From Bacteriovoracaceae bacterium (GTDB lineage: Bacteria; Bdellovibrionota; UBA1018), in the NCBI GenBank assembly GCA_023250755.1, contig JAHFAC010000086.1:1-7439 (forward strand): a stretch of 7,439 nt of DNA, given 5' to 3'. Made by a program: the position numbers and the translations under genes. Shown in pieces: positions 1-5,421 of this stretch. Each line of letters opens with the position of its first letter. Positions within the stretch are counted from its first letter, which is position 1. The notes under the pieces are model-generated. The model did no database searches, was not told the DNA's origin, and saw only the letters and a program-made list of their open reading frames with translations.

Positions 1-165
1 TACTGTTGCCGCTTTTCCAGAAGTTTTTAATGCGACTTTTGCAGGCCCTGATTGCTTTTTTTGAGAAGAACCCAAAAGAAGATGTTTTAAGGTCGCAAGC
101 TTAGACTCCTTGGCCTGCCTGGATACGGTTTTTTTCTTCGTGTTGGAAGTCTTCTTGCTCGCCAT
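1..165 (-). CDS. Lysine-rich basic protein, 5' part only (runs off left edge)
   Basis: An open frame on the minus strand starts at the ATG complementary to 163-165 and stays open for 55 codons to the window edge, so the C-terminal part is missing. A good Shine-Dalgarno site, AAGGAA (complement of 174-179), lies 8 nt before the ATG and supports this start. The visible part begins MASKKTSNTKKKTVSRQ. It has 13 lysines in 55 residues and only one acidic residue (Glu20). It is also rich in Ser, Thr and Ala, which looks like a disordered, nucleic-acid-binding tail. I do not recognise the family. Histone H1-like proteins, and DksA/TraR-type regulators with a Lys-rich leader, are possible from composition alone, but no diagnostic domain is visible here. 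It is divergent from the NagA-like gene with a 30-bp gap. I could not identify its own promoter, which would have to lie inside the start of that gene. Confidence 0.72.
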   Translation of the reverse strand, partial: MASKKTSNTKKKTVSRQAKESKLATLKHLLLGSSQKKQSGPAKVALKTSGKAATV

Positions 166-180
166 CAAAATGTTTCCTTA

Positions 181-189
181 TGGTATGAT
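181..189 (+). promoter_or_regulatory. Extended -10 promoter element for the NagA-like gene
   Basis: The sequence TGG-TATGAT fits the extended -10 consensus TGnTATAAT with one mismatch. There is no good -35 hexamer 16-18 bp upstream, as is common for extended -10 promoters. Transcription would be expected to start about 6-8 nt after the box, near 195-197. That falls on the GTG start codon at 196, so the transcript could be leaderless, or translation could begin at the in-frame ATG at 235. The element sits in the 30-bp gap between two divergent genes. The call rests on pattern only. Confidence 0.45.
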
Positions 190-191
190 TG

Positions 192-208
192 TTGGGTGCC
201 ACGCCCAA
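192..208. repeat. Inverted repeat over the NagA-like start codon (possible operator or RNA hairpin)
   Basis: TTGGGTG (192-198) and CGCCCAA (202-208) pair over 7 bp, with one G-U wobble and a 3-nt CCA centre. The repeat covers the GTG start (196-198) and the predicted transcription start. As DNA it could be a repressor site between divergent genes. As RNA it could hide the start codon. No long T-run follows on either strand, so it is not a terminator. Short repeats of this size also arise by chance. Confidence 0.35.
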
Positions 209-1260
209 AAAGCCGAGTCAAGTCTTTAAATCAAATGGGACGCTCGATTCGAAGCCTAGGCCTAGTCGATCTCCACTTCCATGGGGCATTTGGAGTGGAC
301 TTGATGAACGCGACACAGAACAAACTCAACCTCCTTTCAGAACTTCTTTGGCGCAAAGGCATCGCTGGCTTTTGCCCCACCACACTCTCTGCACCGCCAA
401 AAGATCTCAAAAAGGCAGTGCAAAGCCTAGGGACCTGGATCCGCAGTGGTGATGCACCAGGGGCAAAACCCCTCGGAATCCACTTAGAAGGCCCTTTCAT
501 CCATCGGGGCACTTGCGGCGCCCACCCCACGCACAGCATCCGAGCCTTTAACCTAAAGGAGTTAGAAGCCCTTTGGGACGCTAGCCTCAAAACTCTCAAA
601 ATCATCACGCTGGCTCCAGAGATTTTGTTAGCCGAAGAAACACGCAAGCTTTGTCATTGGGCCCGCCAGCGCCAAATCATTCTTTCAGCCGGACATTCCC
701 ACGCATCTCAAGATCAGGCAGAAAAAGCATTCACAGCCGGTTTTTCAGGAGTCACTCACGCTTGGAACGCTCTGGCCTTTCACCATCGCTCCCCTGGAAT
801 CTTGGGTGCCGCTTTAGGGCGGAAAGGAATCCACATCGAGCTCATTCTCGATGGAGTCCACATTTCACCCCCAGTAATCCGCTGGACCCTGCAAATCCAC
901 CCTCACGGGACTTGCTTTATTTCAGATTGCGCACCGGCAGCAGGGACTTCTGGCAAAAAATGGCATTCATTTGGAAATCTCAAGACCCAATTCTCCCGAG
1001 GGGCGTGTCGACTTCCTAGTGGGAATTTGGCCGGAGGGGGATTGCTCCTCAGCCAAGCCTTTTGCATCTGGCTAAAGAAAGAATCTGAATTGAGGCAGAA
1101 AGCCCTGCCAACCCTGCTCAAAGAGGTCTTACCGAATGTCACCTCGATCCCATTAAAAGCTCTCGGGATCGAGAAGAGCGCTCTCGCTGGGCTTCAAGTC
1201 GAGTGGAAAAGTGCTCCCTCAGGGCTCCTCCTTCGACCCATCCCCCAAGAACGGTGTTGA
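196..1260 (+). CDS. nagA: N-acetylglucosamine-6-phosphate deacetylase-like amidohydrolase (NagA family), shortened N-terminus
   Basis: NagA removes acetate from GlcNAc-6-phosphate in the cytoplasm during amino-sugar and cell-wall recycling. Family motifs appear in order: HFHG (His27/His29, metal site), HLEGP (Glu98, metal), AGHSHA (His167, metal), THAWNA (His188 metal, Asn191/Ala192 substrate), RSPG (Arg198, phosphate-binding equivalent), DGVH (His222) and SDCAPAAG (Asp244, catalytic). The full barrel active site is therefore present. The length is 354 aa against 382 in E. coli. The HxH motif lies about 30 residues earlier than usual, so most N-terminal beta-sandwich strands are missing. No ATG, GTG or TTG occurs upstream in frame before a stop at 88-90. 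The C-terminal G-x-L-x-x-G-x-x-A-D-type motif is also unrecognisable. The start is GTG without a clear Shine-Dalgarno site; ATG at 235 is an alternative. Other amidohydrolase substrates remain possible. Confidence 0.8.
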   Translation: MPRPKSRVKSLNQMGRSIRSLGLVDLHFHGAFGVDLMNATQNKLNLLSELLWRKGIAGFCPTTLSAPPKDLKKAVQSLGTWIRSGDAPGAKPLGIHLEGPFIHRGTCGAHPTHSIRAFNLKELEALWDASLKTLKIITLAPEILLAEETRKLCHWARQRQIILSAGHSHASQDQAEKAFTAGFSGVTHAWNALAFHHRSPGILGAALGRKGIHIELILDGVHISPPVIRWTLQIHPHGTCFISDCAPAAGTSGKKWHSFGNLKTQFSRGACRLPSGNLAGGGLLLSQAFCIWLKKESELRQKALPTLLKEVLPNVTSIPLKALGIEKSALAGLQVEWKSAPSGLLLRPIPQERC

Positions 1261-1284
1261 CTCGCCAAGCTGTGCCACGCTAAT
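1257..1284 (+). promoter_or_regulatory. Candidate promoter for the yceD-rpmF-plsX-fab operon
   Basis: A -35-like TTGACT (1257-1262, overlapping the NagA-like stop codon) is followed after 16 bp by GCTAAT (1279-1284), which matches 4 of 6 bases of the -10 consensus. An alternative -10, TAATGT at 1281-1286, has an 18-bp spacer. A transcript would carry a leader of about 50 nt, including an AT-rich stretch at 1300-1320. This 79-bp gap is the only sizeable non-coding space before the tightly packed operon, which is the main contextual support. Read-through from the NagA-like gene is also possible, since I see no terminator here. Confidence 0.4.
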
Positions 1285-1339
1285 GTCCACCCGCTCAGTA
1301 AAGTAATTTATTAACTTAACGGATTAAAGGCAGGGAGCC

Positions 1340-2014
1340 ATGAAAATTTTCTTTCATGAAATTAAAGATCAAGACACTCACCTGTCCTTTTCTCAGAACG
1401 AGCCCTGGGTTCGTAATACCGTTCTTAAGCTTGATGAAGAACTCCCTAAAGAATTTGCTGAGGAAACGAACGGAAGCTCTCTTCTCAGGCCCTCCTCCAA
1501 AAAAGCTCCTCAATGCTGCCCACCAGACAGACCCATTGAGACCCGATTTTCACTTCGTAAAATTGATGAAATGGTTCTGGTCTCTGGCTTTATCAAGACT
1601 GAAATCCAACTCTTGTGCAGCCGTTGCGCTACTCCCTTTTCCTTTGGATGCGCTCCTGAGTTTTCAGCTCTTTTCTGTAAAGATCCAGTCATGGCCGGTC
1701 TCGGTCCGGAGATCGAGGGAGGGCCTAGGCAGACTTATGGCAAAGCGCGACATGCGCATCAGGTCGAAGAAGATCTGGGCCTGATCGAATCCGGAAAAAA
1801 TCTAGATATCGCCTATATTGCAACAGACTTTATTGATCTTTCTGAAATCATGAGCGAGCAACTCATTTTACAGATTCCCTTTCAACCTCTCTGCAAGCAA
1901 GAGTGCAATGGAGTCTGCCCCCAGTGTGGAGCGGATCTCAACTCAGGCCGCTGTGCCTGTGCAAAACTAAAAGCAAATCCCGCTTTTGCAACATTAAGAA
2001 ACTTAAAATTCTAA
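1340..2014 (+). CDS. yceD: YceD/DUF177 family Cys-rich protein (large rRNA-related accessory factor)
   Basis: The DUF177 family is almost always encoded directly before rpmF, as here (14-bp gap). In E. coli and plants, members are linked to 23S rRNA accumulation and processing. The sequence shows the family CSRC pair (Cys93, Cys96). A C-terminal Cys cluster follows after the typical DLSE...EQLILQIP segment: Cys185, Cys189, Cys193, Cys196, Cys205 and Cys207, ending in the pattern CPQCGADLN...CAC. This cluster probably binds zinc. The protein is 224 aa, longer than the 173 aa of the E. coli protein. Extra sequence appears around residues 36-66 (including Cys59-Cys60) and perhaps 115-150. The start is supported by purine-rich AAAGG (1326-1330) and AGGGAG (1332-1337) just upstream. 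It is probably the first gene of the fab operon. Whether it acts on rRNA in this organism is inferred from the family. Confidence 0.88.
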   Translation: MKIFFHEIKDQDTHLSFSQNEPWVRNTVLKLDEELPKEFAEETNGSSLLRPSSKKAPQCCPPDRPIETRFSLRKIDEMVLVSGFIKTEIQLLCSRCATPFSFGCAPEFSALFCKDPVMAGLGPEIEGGPRQTYGKARHAHQVEEDLGLIESGKNLDIAYIATDFIDLSEIMSEQLILQIPFQPLCKQECNGVCPQCGADLNSGRCACAKLKANPAFATLRNLKF

Positions 2015-2028
2015 ACTAAGGAGAAACC

Positions 2029-2220
2029 ATGGCAGTTCCAAAGAAAAAAGTATCCCGTAGTCGCCGCAACATGCGCCGTTTTGCCGGGGGCAATCGGCTG
2101 GACAAACCCACTGTGGTGACCTGCCCGAGCTGTAACGAGCCGAAACGCCCTCATCGCATCTGTGCTTGTGGGTTTTATGATGGAAAACAAATTCTAGCAA
2201 CACAACCGGCAAAAGCCTAA
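2029..2220 (+). CDS. rpmF: 50S ribosomal protein bL32
   Basis: This is a 63-residue basic protein with the classic bL32 start MAVPKKKVSRSRRNMRR. The zinc-ribbon cysteines follow as CPSC (Cys32, Cys35) and CAC (Cys45, Cys47), so this is the zinc-binding (C+) form rather than a zinc-free paralogue. bL32 is a small 50S subunit protein near the peptidyl-transferase region. A strong Shine-Dalgarno AAGGAG (2018-2023) lies 5 nt before the ATG. It sits between yceD and plsX, the usual bacterial arrangement that links ribosome assembly to lipid synthesis genes. Length and motifs are fully typical and nothing seems truncated. Confidence 0.97.
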   Translation: MAVPKKKVSRSRRNMRRFAGGNRLDKPTVVTCPSCNEPKRPHRICACGFYDGKQILATQPAKA

Positions 2221-2246
2221 CGAGAGAAGATTTTTTTCCATTCTAC

Positions 2247-3371
2247 ATGGATGCCAAACGGGGGGATTGCGCCAAATTAATTGTGGATGTGATGGGAGGA
2301 GACTTCGCCCCCCATGCCATTCTGGATGGGATCCAGCAAGCGTTGCCTGAACTTCGGGGAGAAATCGTCCTGGTGGGAGACGAAGCTGCACTCAGACCTT
2401 GGCTCGATAAGCGCTATTTTCGATCTTTAGCCGAAGCTTTGAGAAAAAATAAAACCGCCACAGGCCTTAAGGTTCGTTTAGAGCAAGCCTCAGAAAACAT
2501 CCACATGACCGACTCGATCCGTGCCATTCGGAGCAAGCCCGACGCTTCGATCAACGTAGGATGCAAAATGGCTGCCCAGGACTGGGAAGCCAGAAAAAAC
2601 CCGGGCGCTTCATCGAATCCTCCCTCTGCTTTCATTAGCGCAGGACACTCAGGCGCACTGATGGCTTCAGCCTTCCTGAACATGGGCCGGCTCCGCGGGA
2701 TTGAGCGTCCTGCAATTGCGATCAAACTCCCGACTCTCAAACCTGATGGCTGCATCCTTCTTGACGTTGGGGCCAATGTCGATTGCAAGCCTGAGCATCT
2801 GCGCGACTTTGCCATCATGGGTGCTTACTTTGCTCAGGCGGGACGCAAGAGTCCCGAGATCCCAAAAGTCGCTCTCCTCTCCAATGGTGAAGAGCCCAGC
2901 AAAGGCAACGAACTCACCCGCGCTGCACTTGAACTCCTGAAAAAAGAAAGCCGCTTTCAATCCGGAGATCATCAGGTGGCTCACTTTGTGGGTTACACTG
3001 AAGGAAAAGAACTGCTCAAAGGGCAAGTCGATGTCGTCGTTACCGATGGCTTTGTCGGCAATGTAGTTCTCAAATCACTTGAAGGCCTTGGGTCTGCGGT
3101 CATTACGCTGCTCAAACAAGAGACTAGGCTCAACCCCCTGAGCATCCTGGGCCTGCTCTTCGCGGCAGGCGTTTTAGGAAAGTTGAAAAGAAAACTCGAT
3201 TACGCCGAATATGGCGCCGCACCCCTCCTTGGAATTGCAGGCTATGCCTTTGTCTGTCATGGGAGAAGTCGTGGGAAAGCGATCAAAAACGCCCTCCTTC
3301 GCTGCCAAGAAGCGCTCAAGAGCCACTATGCTGAACACTTGGAATCCGTATTAAAAGGAGGTGGACAGTGA
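2247..3371 (+). CDS. plsX: Phosphate acyltransferase PlsX
   Basis: PlsX converts acyl-ACP and phosphate to acyl-phosphate, the donor used by PlsY to acylate glycerol-3-phosphate. It is a peripheral membrane enzyme. Family motifs in order are VMGGDFAP (15-22), SAGHSGALM (131-139), GIERPA (151-156), LDVGANVDC (172-180), LLSNGEE..KGNEL (210-223), DVVVTDGFVGNV (262-273) with LKSLEG, and YGAAPLLGI (322-330) followed by CHG. The length, 374 aa, is close to the family norm (356 in E. coli). Two oddities stand out. The usual SAGNTGAL is SAGHSGAL here. About six extra residues with a Pro/Ser-rich run lie just before it (117-127). The ATG has no good Shine-Dalgarno site at normal distance; GAGAAG (2224-2229) is 17 nt away, with a T-run between. 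No other start codon is available upstream in frame. Translation may depend partly on rpmF 26 bp upstream. Confidence 0.95.
   Translation: MDAKRGDCAKLIVDVMGGDFAPHAILDGIQQALPELRGEIVLVGDEAALRPWLDKRYFRSLAEALRKNKTATGLKVRLEQASENIHMTDSIRAIRSKPDASINVGCKMAAQDWEARKNPGASSNPPSAFISAGHSGALMASAFLNMGRLRGIERPAIAIKLPTLKPDGCILLDVGANVDCKPEHLRDFAIMGAYFAQAGRKSPEIPKVALLSNGEEPSKGNELTRAALELLKKESRFQSGDHQVAHFVGYTEGKELLKGQVDVVVTDGFVGNVVLKSLEGLGSAVITLLKQETRLNPLSILGLLFAAGVLGKLKRKLDYAEYGAAPLLGIAGYAFVCHGRSRGKAIKNALLRCQEALKSHYAEHLESVLKGGGQ
3355..3362 (+). promoter_or_regulatory. Strong ribosome-binding site deciding the fabH GTG start
   Basis: AAGGAGGT is a near-perfect anti-16S match inside the last codons of plsX. It lies 5 nt before the GTG at 3368, whose GTGA overlaps the plsX TGA. 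It supports the GTG as the real fabH start and is the strongest Shine-Dalgarno site in the operon. Confidence 0.85.
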
Positions 3372-4375
3372 CGCCCTTGTTTTATGCGAGTCGGATCACC
3401 GGAACGGGCTCTGCGTTTCCTGAACGCAGATTGACCAACAACGATCTCGCTCAGACGATCGAAACAAATGACGAATGGATACGAGAACGAACGGGCATTT
3501 GCGAGCGTCGAATCTCTGATCTCACCCAAACTTCTGAACGGAATTCTTCACTTGGATTTCTCGCTTCCCAACGCGCCTTAGAGATGGCCGGTAAGACTCC
3601 TGAAGACATTGACGCTATTTTTTATGGAACCTGTTCGCCCGACACCCTTGTCCCCTCTACCGCCTGCTGGCTTCAAATGAAACTCGGAGCAAAAAAAGCG
3701 TGGGCCGTCGATCTCAACGCAGCTTGTTCGAGTTTTGTCTTTGGCCTCTCCATGGCGGATCAGTATATTCGTACCGGCCAAATTAAAACGGCTCTCGTTG
3801 TGGGTTCAGAAGTACTCAGTTCCATCATCAACTGGCAGGACCGCTCTACCTCCATTCTTTTTGGAGATGGGGGAGGCGCTGTGGTGGTCGAACGAACCCC
3901 GGCTGAGTCTCCACGGAGAATCCTCTCCAGTCATCTCAAAAGCGACGGACAGCTTTGGGAACTCTTTTACATCCAAGCGGGCGGATCCAACCAGCCCGTC
4001 ACTCCCGAAATCGCCGGAAAAAACTTAGATAAGATGATGATGAAGGGAAAAGAAATTTTTAAAGTAGCAGTCAAGTCCCTCGCAGATTACGCGATTGAAG
4101 CGATTGAAGCCAACGGACTGAAAATCCAAGACGTTGACTGGATGATCCCCCACCAGGCCAATCTTCGAATCATCGAAGCCGTCGCCAGACGCCTTGACTT
4201 TCCGATGGAGAGAGTTTTGGTCAATATCGACCGCTATGGCAATACCTCCTCGGCCACAGTGCCGACAGCACTCGATGAAGCCGTAAGAGACGGACGGATC
4301 CAGCCCGGCCACACTCTCCTTTTTGACGTATTCGGTGCGGGTCTCACCTATGGGAGCCTGCTTTTAAGATGGTAA
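3368..4375 (+). CDS. fabH: Beta-ketoacyl-ACP synthase III (FabH)
   Basis: FabH condenses a short acyl-CoA primer with malonyl-ACP to start fatty-acid chains in the cytosol. The catalytic triad is visible: Cys120 in LNAACSSF, His262 in PHQANLRI, and Asn292 in RYGNTSSAT. Other family marks are TNDEWIRERTGI near residues 33-44, which includes the CoA-pocket Trp, and FGDGGGAVVV (165-174). The length is 335 aa against 317 in E. coli. The start is a GTG overlapping the plsX stop by 4 nt, backed by AAGGAGGT. One atypical point: the residue two after the active-site Cys is Ser, where most FabH proteins have Gly (CxGF). The GDGGGA motif also replaces the more common GDGAGA. Substrate preference (acetyl or branched primers) cannot be read from the sequence. 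The gene overlaps fabD by 7 nt, so the two are likely translationally coupled. Confidence 0.96.
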   Translation: MTPLFYASRITGTGSAFPERRLTNNDLAQTIETNDEWIRERTGICERRISDLTQTSERNSSLGFLASQRALEMAGKTPEDIDAIFYGTCSPDTLVPSTACWLQMKLGAKKAWAVDLNAACSSFVFGLSMADQYIRTGQIKTALVVGSEVLSSIINWQDRSTSILFGDGGGAVVVERTPAESPRRILSSHLKSDGQLWELFYIQAGGSNQPVTPEIAGKNLDKMMMKGKEIFKVAVKSLADYAIEAIEANGLKIQDVDWMIPHQANLRIIEAVARRLDFPMERVLVNIDRYGNTSSATVPTALDEAVRDGRIQPGHTLLFDVFGAGLTYGSLLLRW

Positions 4376-5421
4376 CCCCAGGAGGATTCGCAGCACTTTT
4401 TCCGGGTCAAGGATCCCAACAGGTAGGGATGGGAAAGAGTCTTTTTCAGGAATTTTCAATTGCCAGGCAGGTTTTTGAAGAAGCGTGCGACGCACTTCAT
4501 GTGGATCTGAAAAAACTCTGCTTTGATGGACCCGAAAATGATCTCACCTTGACTGAAAACACTCAACCTTGCCTCCTCACAGTCTCGGTCGCAGCTTTTC
4601 GAGTGGCAGAGGCCGAATTAGAATTTCGTCCCGCCCTGGTCATGGGCCATTCTCTGGGCGAGTACTCAGCACTCGTCGCAGCCGGAGCATTGAATCTTTC
4701 GACTGCGGTACGATGGGTGCGCAGCCGAGGGCTTGCTATGCAGAGCAGTGTCCCTCTGGGCGAAGGAACCATGGCTGCCCTTCTCGGGCTCGAAGACGAA
4801 AGTGTCGAAAAACTTTGTAAAAAAGCAACTGAGGGAGCTTTAGAAAAAAGAAAGTCTTGGGCAATAAACGCACCTGAGCTCCAAGTTGAAGCGATCGTTC
4901 AACCCGCTAACTTTAATGCCCCAGGGCAGCTGGTGATCGCCGGATCCACGGATGCCGTAGCTGAAGCGATCACTCTCGTCAAAACGGACTCAGAGTTCAA
5001 AGGAGGAAAAGCCATTCCCCTTTCAGTGAGCGCACCTTTTCATTGTAAACTCATGGCCCCTGCGCGCCTACAAATGAGTGAAATTTTTTTGAATGCGAAT
5101 TCTTCCGAAAAACCAACGATTCTTTTATGTCCCTATATTCCTAATCGCACCGCACGGGTCACTCAAGAGCCCGGAGTCATTTTAGACCTTCTGATAGAAC
5201 AAATCGACCACCCCGTCCTTTGGAAGCAATCGATGCAAGCACTTTTTCGGACTGCAATCCAAAGCGGAGTGGAATTTGGACCAGGAAAAATTTTGCAAGG
5301 ATTGGCGAAGCGGGTTGCACAGGCGTCGAACGCTCCTTTTTCCTCTCTGGGAATCAGCGATAGCGCCTCTCTTAATCTCTTTGAAACAGAACTCAAAAAG
5401 AAAGAGGTCAAAGCCTCATGA
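4369..5421 (+). CDS. fabD: Malonyl-CoA:ACP transacylase (FabD), long form
   Basis: FabD moves malonate from CoA to holo-ACP, supplying FabH and FabF. Motifs are FPGQGSQ (11-17), GHSLGEYSA (93-101) with nucleophile Ser95, RGLAMQ (Arg120, which binds the malonyl carboxylate), SAPFH with catalytic His225, Gln278 (equivalent to E. coli Gln250) before PVLW, and GPGKIL (304-309). The protein is 350 aa against 309 in E. coli. Most of the excess is an insertion of about 18 residues at roughly 157-178, just before the family motif PANFNAPGQ, plus a Lys-rich tail. The ATG overlaps the fabH stop by 7 nt and has only a weak upstream site (GGGAG, 4352-4356, 12 nt away), so re-initiation after fabH is likely. 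The FPGQGSQ motif starts 11 residues in, as expected, which supports this start. Confidence 0.95.
   Translation: MVTPGGFAALFPGQGSQQVGMGKSLFQEFSIARQVFEEACDALHVDLKKLCFDGPENDLTLTENTQPCLLTVSVAAFRVAEAELEFRPALVMGHSLGEYSALVAAGALNLSTAVRWVRSRGLAMQSSVPLGEGTMAALLGLEDESVEKLCKKATEGALEKRKSWAINAPELQVEAIVQPANFNAPGQLVIAGSTDAVAEAITLVKTDSEFKGGKAIPLSVSAPFHCKLMAPARLQMSEIFLNANSSEKPTILLCPYIPNRTARVTQEPGVILDLLIEQIDHPVLWKQSMQALFRTAIQSGVEFGPGKILQGLAKRVAQASNAPFSSLGISDSASLNLFETELKKKEVKAS

Noticed and set aside
216..221. TTGACT on the minus strand as a -35 box for the lysine-rich gene
   Set aside because: No acceptable -10 hexamer lies 15-19 bp downstream on that strand.
231..647. 138-residue open frame on the minus strand
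   Set aside because: It lies inside the NagA-like gene, whose conserved motifs explain the sequence. The product has no recognisable domain.
651..1019. 122-residue open frame on the + strand in another frame
   Set aside because: It overlaps the NagA-like catalytic core. Its low-complexity Arg/Ser/Pro content is typical of a shadow frame.
2208..2237. GGC-AAAA-GCC followed by seven T at the rpmF end, as a possible terminator
   Set aside because: The stem is only 3 bp and the T-run begins 14 nt after it, so it would not terminate transcription.
2414..3026. Two minus-strand open frames (134 and 119 residues) within plsX
   Set aside because: Both are antisense to conserved PlsX motifs, with no family signature of their own.
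4378..4386. AGGAGG-like Shine-Dalgarno sequence just inside fabD
   Set aside because: No suitable start codon follows at proper distance before the FPGQGSQ motif. It encodes Pro-Gly-Gly and is probably chance.
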